Part shown: positions 14,777 to 18,444 of the stretch, in pieces
Position numbering within the stretch: the stretch's first letter is position 1
Layout: every line of letters starts with the position of its first letter
Source of the DNA: Puniceicoccales bacterium
GTDB taxonomy: Bacteria > Verrucomicrobiota > Verrucomicrobiia > Opitutales > JAIRKQ01
Length of the DNA: 18,444 nucleotides
Direction: 5' to 3'
Assembly (NCBI GenBank): GCA_031273725.1
Contig: JAISRG010000052.1
Span: 1-18,444 of the forward strand
Program-made: the position numbers and the translations under genes
Notes under the pieces: model-generated
What the model was told of the DNA's origin: nothing
Databases searched by the model: none
What the model saw: only the letters and a program-made list of their open reading frames with translations

Positions 14777-16924
14777 CTATTTATTTCCCGTAGAGTTTTC
14801 AATAATTTTTGCCAACAAGCTAGCTGGCACCTGTTCGAAATGCGAAGGCTCCATGGTATACGTTGCCCTTCCCTTCGACAATGAGCGGACATCCGTTGCA
14901 TATCCAAACATCATTTCGAGCGGGACAAATGCACAAATTACCGTAAGATTGTTCTTGGCTTCTATCCCTTGAATTTGCCCACGGCGCCGATTTAAATCAC
15001 CGACGATGTCACCCTGATATTCCTCCGGCGTAGCAACATCGACTCGCATGATTGGTTCCAGTAAAATTGGATTTGCCTTGCGCATTGCTTCCTTGAAACC
15101 AAAAATACCGGCCATTTTGAATGCCATTTCTGAGGAATCGACCTCATGGAAGCTGCCATCAACGATCCGAGCGACAAAATCGACGACCGGATAGCCGGCA
15201 ATGACACCGGTCTGAGCCCCTTCTAAAATGCCTTCCTGGGTTGGCTTAATGTATTCCCTTGGAATGACACCGCCAACGATTTCGTTGACAACTTCTACGC
15301 CTTTTCCCTTTTCAGCTGGCTCAATCTTAATAACCGCATGGCCATATTGTCCACGGCCGCCGGATTGGCGAATAAACTTTCCTTCGCCGGTCGCTTCGGT
15401 CGTAATCGTTTCGCGATAGGCAATTTGCGGCCGCCCAGCATCGGCTTCAACCTTAAATTCTCTAAACAAACGGTCCCTTATGATGTCAAGGTGCAACTCT
15501 CCCATGCCGGAAATAATCGTCTGCCCCGTTTCCGGATTGCCAAAAACCTTAAATGTTGGATCTTCTTCTGCCAATCTTTGGAGGCCCAGCGATAATTTCG
15601 TTTGGTCCGCCTTAGATTTTGGTTCTATGGACATGCTAATGACGGGATCTGGAAATGTAGGTGGTTCCAGGACCAAATCAAGACCTCTGTCGCACAGGGT
15701 GTCGCCGGTTACCACACCCCTAAGGCCGATCACGGCACAAATATCACCGGAATATGCAACTTCTATGTCCTCGCGCGCATCCGCTTTCATCAAAATCAGG
15801 CGGCTCACCCGTTCGGATTTTCTGGTGCGAGGGTTATATACCACCTCTCCCTTTTTTAACTGGCCGGCATATACGCGGCAAAAGATTAATTTTCCCACGA
15901 ACGGATCGGTCATCAGTTTGAAAGCCAACGCGGCAACCTTTGCCCCATCATCGGGGACAATCGACGTTTCTTCGCCACTATCATCATCTTTAAATGCTCT
16001 AACGGGAGGCAAGTCCAAGGGACTCGGCAGGTAATTCACAACGGCATCGAGCAACATTTGGACACCCTTATTTTTGAATGCGCTCCCTGGAATAACCCCA
16101 ATAAATTGCATCGACAGGGTTGCCTTCCTTATGGCGATGCGCAACTCATCCTCTCCTAAGGGCAGTCCTTCCAAATATTTTTCTGCGATCGTGTTGTCGA
16201 AATCAGCCAATACTTCAATCAATGACTCCCGATATTTTTTGGCCTCCGCCATCATGTCAGCGGGAATGTCCACTGTTTCATACCGCACCCCATTTATTGA
16301 ATCTTCGCCGTAGATGTAGGCACACATTTTCACTAGATCAATAAGTCCACGCAAATTTTCTCCGGCCCCAATATTCAAAAACAGTGGGTGGGCATTTCCT
16401 CCTAACTTTTCGCGAATATCCTGAATCGCTCCTAGAAAATCGGCTCCAACCCTGTCCATCTTGTTGATGAACGCAATGCGCGGAACATCATACTTGTCCA
16501 TCTGCCGCCAAACGGTTTCAGACTGCGGCTGCACACCTGCGACACCACAAAAAACAGCGACTGCCCCATCGAGAACACGCAACGAACGTTCAACTTCTGC
16601 GGTAAAATCAACGTGCCCTGGAGTATCTATCAAATTAATCCGATGTTTGATATTCGCATAGGGACCTTCCTGGGTATTCCATCCGCAAGAAATAGCAGCC
16701 GATGTAATCGTTATGCCCCGTTCCTTTTCTTGCTCCATCCAGTCAGTGACCGTTGTTCCATCATGAACTTCACCGATTTTATGAACAACGCCCGTATAGA
16801 ACAGAATTCTTTCCGTCGTCGTTGTCTTGCCAGCATCTATGTGAGCTGCGATCCCAATATTGCGCGTGTACTCCAGGGGAGTACCGCGATTTTTAGAATT
16901 AACACTTGAAATTTCCTTTGCCAT
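14777..16924 (-). CDS. fusA: Elongation factor G
   Basis: EF-G (715 residues from this start) moves tRNAs and mRNA through the ribosome with GTP hydrolysis and splits ribosomes with RRF. All GTPase motifs are present: A27-HIDAGKT34 (G1), RGITITSAA (G2), DTPGHVDFT (G3), NKMDR (G4) and GSAF (G5). Domain II follows (DPFVGKLIFCRVYAG), then domain III with GMGELHLDII, domain IV with SGGRGQYGHAVI and domain V with GDLNRRRGQIQG. Four in-frame starts cluster here (TTG 16951, ATG 16945, 16933, 16924). I prefer 16924 (MAKEISS) since a GAGGG lies 9 bases upstream. ATG 16945 overlaps the rpsG stop as TAATG and is the main alternative. Confidence 0.98.
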   Translation of the reverse strand: MAKEISSVNSKNRGTPLEYTRNIGIAAHIDAGKTTTTERILFYTGVVHKIGEVHDGTTVTDWMEQEKERGITITSAAISCGWNTQEGPYANIKHRINLIDTPGHVDFTAEVERSLRVLDGAVAVFCGVAGVQPQSETVWRQMDKYDVPRIAFINKMDRVGADFLGAIQDIREKLGGNAHPLFLNIGAGENLRGLIDLVKMCAYIYGEDSINGVRYETVDIPADMMAEAKKYRESLIEVLADFDNTIAEKYLEGLPLGEDELRIAIRKATLSMQFIGVIPGSAFKNKGVQMLLDAVVNYLPSPLDLPPVRAFKDDDSGEETSIVPDDGAKVAALAFKLMTDPFVGKLIFCRVYAGQLKKGEVVYNPRTRKSERVSRLILMKADAREDIEVAYSGDICAVIGLRGVVTGDTLCDRGLDLVLEPPTFPDPVISMSIEPKSKADQTKLSLGLQRLAEEDPTFKVFGNPETGQTIISGMGELHLDIIRDRLFREFKVEADAGRPQIAYRETITTEATGEGKFIRQSGGRGQYGHAVIKIEPAEKGKGVEVVNEIVGGVIPREYIKPTQEGILEGAQTGVIAGYPVVDFVARIVDGSFHEVDSSEMAFKMAGIFGFKEAMRKANPILLEPIMRVDVATPEEYQGDIVGDLNRRRGQIQGIEAKNNLTVICAFVPLEMMFGYATDVRSLSKGRATYTMEPSHFEQVPASLLAKIIENSTGNK

Positions 16925-16944
16925 CGTTCGCATCCCTCTATTCA

Positions 16945-17418
16945 TTACCAACGCAAATGTGCAAATGCGCGATTCGCCTGCGCCATACGTTGAACATCAT
17001 CCTTCTTTTTCACAACGGAACCGGTATTATTATAGGCGTCCACAATTTCCTGCGCCAAAGCCTCGTCCATGGGCAACCCTTTCCTTGTCTGTGCAAACTC
17101 AATCATCCAGCGAAACACCAACGCATGCTGACGCTCATAGGGGATTTCGACCGGAATTTGATAGGTCGCACCACCCACGCGGCGGCTTTTAACCTCTACT
17201 TTTGGCCGTGAATTTTCAAGGGCCCCAAAAAGCAAATCGATGGGATCACCCTTCCCAATCTTTTCACTGACGCGTTCGATTGCGTTGTAAACTATCGACC
17301 TTGCTAAATTTTTCTTGCCCCTTTGCATAATTATGTTAACCAGCTGCGAAATCAACATATTTCCATAGCTTGGATCCTTTTCAATTTGGCGCTTTACAGC
17401 TCTTCTTCGACGAGACAT
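16945..17418 (-). CDS. rpsG: 30S ribosomal protein S7
   Basis: S7 (157 residues) nucleates the 30S head and touches E-site tRNA and mRNA; in E. coli it represses the str operon. It starts MSRRRRAVKRQIEKDPSYGN. The family block is LENSRPKVEVKSRRVGGATYQIPVEI, seen as NSRPKVEVKSRRVGGATY at about 69-86, followed by ALVFRWMIEFAQTRKG and the helical C-terminus AQANRAFAHLRW. An AGGA lies 9 bases before the ATG. It is 21 bases after rpsL and its stop is 20 bases before the chosen fusA start. Intact. Confidence 0.98.
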   Translation of the reverse strand: MSRRRRAVKRQIEKDPSYGNMLISQLVNIIMQRGKKNLARSIVYNAIERVSEKIGKGDPIDLLFGALENSRPKVEVKSRRVGGATYQIPVEIPYERQHALVFRWMIEFAQTRKGLPMDEALAQEIVDAYNNTGSVVKKKDDVQRMAQANRAFAHLRW

Positions 17419-17439
17419 TTTACTATTCCTCAGTTAAAA

Positions 17440-17815
17440 TTACTTTTGTTTAGGACGCTTAACCTCATATTTTGAACGACTTCTACGACGTTTTTCGATA
17501 CTAGAACAATCGAGGGCCCACGCACAACGTAATACCTCACTCCTGGTAAATTCTTCACGCGTCCTCCACAAACCAAAACCACACTGTGTTCCTGCACTTT
17601 ATGCCCTTCGTCAGGAATGTGCGCAATGACTTCATTCCCATTCGTTAGACGAACCTTTGTAACTTTCGCACGGCCGAATTTAGCTTTTTTGGTGTTTGTT
17701 TCATAACCTGGATACATATTCCCCGCCTGAAAGGATTTTGATCGAGGGATGGAGATTTAGTGTTCGCAATCTTTCGAACGCGAGGTCTTTTTATCAACTG
17801 ATTAATTGTCGGCAT
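17440..17815 (-). pseudogene. rpsL: 30S ribosomal protein S12, broken by two single-base losses
   Basis: S12 monitors decoding at the A site. The start ATG 17815 opens MPTINQLIKRPRVRK, with AGGGG 7 bases upstream. The first frame carries NPFRRG, then TPKKLNSAVRK, and stops at 17645 after 56 codons. From about 17663 the family sequence continues in the -1 frame (VRLTNGNEVIAHIPDEGHK, HSVVLVCGGRVKNLPGVRYYVVRG). At about 17517 it shifts -1 again, giving ALDCSSIEKRRRSRSKY and KRPKQK, ending with TAA at 17440. Restoring one base at each point gives exactly 125 residues, the normal length. Each lost base appears to be a G within a run: AAG-GTT read as AAGTT, and GGG-GCC read as GGGCC. No standard slippery site fits. 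Four or five changes at highly conserved positions support real decay, but sequencing error at G runs is possible. Confidence 0.85.
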
Positions 17816-17898
17816 TTAATTACCCCTGTTCACTTTTTCTTTAATTTCCATGTGAGTAGAATTAAAAGTCTCCGATAAAGCAAGTAGTTTTTACGGAA

Positions 17899-17927
17899 AT
17901 CATATTTTTCCCAGATGGGAACGTCAA
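17899..17927 (-). promoter_or_regulatory. Sigma70-type promoter of the str-S10-spc-alpha cluster
   Basis: On the minus strand there is TTGACG (17927-17922), a 17-base spacer, then TATGAT (17904-17899). Five of six bases match the consensus at each element and the spacing is ideal. A transcript would start near 17892, giving an untranslated leader of about 75 bases before rpsL. It is the only strong promoter I found for the cluster. The spacer contains a perfect palindrome. Confidence 0.75.
17908..17921. promoter_or_regulatory. Palindrome in promoter spacer, possible operator
   Basis: The spacer reads TTCCCA, two bases, TGGGAA: a perfect 6+6 inverted repeat filling 14 of the 17 spacer bases. 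A dimeric regulator bound here would block RNA polymerase. No known regulator of ribosomal genes with this site comes to mind, so the role is inference; chance is possible. Confidence 0.4.
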
Positions 17928-18080
17928 AATCAAGCCAGCAAAAGCATAGAGCAACGAATACGGAAGAAGGAAATTTTTTTCTAATTCAGTTTATTGCATA
18001 GGAAATAAGAGTATGTTATCGTAAATACAGTTATAAGGAAAAATATGAGATTGTGTTTCCTTTCCACACAGCTGATTTTA

Positions 18081-18103
18081 TCTCGACTCGCGAGACATCG
18101 AGA
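18081..18103. repeat. Nested inverted repeat
   Basis: TCTCGA (18081-18086) and TCGAGA (18098-18103) are exact inverted arms and enclose the palindrome CTCGCGAG (18087-18094). The GC-rich core stands out in AT-rich surroundings. No T-run follows on either strand, so it is not a standard terminator. Function is unknown. Confidence 0.35.
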
Positions 18104-18396
18104 ATTTTCATGCATTTCGCAGAAATTAGAAATTCTATCCAACAAGACACGAAGAAAAACGGAATCTGTAAAAATATAAAAGCCATTAGAATCGCTCAAC
18201 GATTTTTTACTTCGCTAGGAAACATCCATGGAGCTAGTATTCCCAAGAAACGTCTTATGTGCCATAAAAAATGTGGCAAACAACCACAAGTACCACCCGG
18301 TATACTCATTTGAATCAGAAGCATAAATCCCCACGTCATCGAAAAGCCGATAAACGTTGAAATTTTATTCGATATGGACACTGTTTTTACAATTTT

Positions 18397-18410
18397 ATGT
18401 CATTTGACAT
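18397..18410. repeat. 14-base palindrome overlapping a TTGACA
   Basis: ATGTCA, two bases, TGACAT is a perfect inverted repeat. Its right half contains TTGACA (18404-18409), a consensus -35 element for transcription to the right, but I find no good -10 element 16-18 bases on. It could be an operator for a gene beyond the window. Confidence 0.3.
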
Positions 18411-18444
18411 TTTTGCGTGATTTCACCATCACCAAGCTTTCTAA

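Larger units (their letters stand above)
17928..18444. other. Stretch without a convincing gene
   Basis: About 500 bases upstream of the cluster promoter hold no protein I recognise and no tRNA or rRNA. Short open frames exist on both strands (for example 18045-18179 on plus with an AAGGA upstream, and 18196-18381 on minus, rather hydrophobic), but none shows family motifs and they overlap one another. It contains a nested inverted repeat at 18081-18103 and a 14-base palindrome at 18397-18410. rpoC, which often precedes rpsL, is not here. It may be intergenic spacer or the remains of a decayed gene. Confidence 0.5.

Noticed and set aside
14764..14907. N-terminal extension of rpsJ inside fusA
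   Set aside because: S10 homology starts just after ATG 14763, which has its own AGGAGAGG site; the extension is the fusA coding sequence read in another frame.
17510..17670. Programmed -1 frameshifting in rpsL
   Set aside because: The zero-frame codons at the breaks (CGA AAG TTA and CGT GGG CCC) do not form a canonical slippery heptamer, and two such events in S12 have no precedent that I know of.
17430..17717. A stand-alone 95-residue protein in the rpsL region
   Set aside because: It is only the middle frame of the broken rpsL; its two ends do not match S12 and its start is inside the S12 N-terminal coding sequence.
18045..18179. 44-residue plus-strand ORF with AAGGA upstream
   Set aside because: No recognisable motifs; overlapping frames on both strands are equally open; the ribosome-binding match is common in AT-rich DNA.
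18053..18313. 86-residue plus-strand ORF (GTG start) in the upstream region
   Set aside because: No domain pattern, no ribosome-binding site at the start, overlaps other open frames.
18196..18381. 61-residue hydrophobic minus-strand ORF (GTG start)
   Set aside because: Might be a fragment of a membrane protein, but no family is recognisable and there is no start signal.

Overview
The window is one long bacterial ribosomal-protein gene cluster. It is transcribed entirely from the minus strand, so it reads right to left in these coordinates. The str (rpsL-rpsG-fusA), S10, spc and alpha segments are joined end to end into 31 genes. Gaps are mostly below 50 bases (the largest is 82), and three junctions are four-base ATGA overlaps. 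Gene content and protein signatures point to the Verrucomicrobiota, probably the Opitutae side. These include the S4 start MARYTGPRARINRRF, the S12 element NPFRRG-C-QVM, the Opitutae-like L17 and a long-form zinc-free S14. This assignment is from remembered family patterns, not a search. The DNA is moderately AT-rich, which would suit a small-genome or host-associated lineage, but that is inference.

Layout in transcription order. 17816-18444: no convincing gene; it holds a strong sigma70-type promoter (17899-17927) with a perfect palindrome in its spacer. 17440-17815: rpsL (S12), broken by two single-base losses. 16945-17418 rpsG; 14777-16924 fusA; no tuf follows. 10113-14763: S10 segment rpsJ, rplC, rplD, rplW, rplB, rpsS, rplV, rpsC, rplP, with rpmC and rpsQ continuing to 9630. 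4137-9615: spc segment rplN, rplX, rplE, rpsN, rpsH, rplF, rplR, rpsE, rplO, secY. 3373-4140: map. 227-3330: alpha segment rpsM, rpsK, rpsD, rpoA, rplQ. 4-216: a small membrane-anchored zinc-ribbon protein of unknown function.

The genes work together in building the ribosome (S3-S5, S7, S8, S10-S14, S17, S19; L2-L6, L14-L18, L22-L24, L29), translocating it (EF-G), transcribing genes (RNA polymerase alpha), secreting proteins (SecY) and removing the initiator methionine (Map). rpmD (L30), rpmJ (L36), infA, adk and tuf, often present in such clusters, are absent here.

The most notable observation is rpsL. Every other gene is an intact reading frame. The essential S12 gene alone is split over three frames and also carries changes at positions that are nearly invariant in the family. 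Either this copy is decaying and an intact one exists elsewhere, or the sequence has local errors. I see no evidence of a wholly new system; the remaining points of interest are the promoter palindrome, an unusual SecY tail, the small zinc-ribbon protein and a hairpin in front of rplC.
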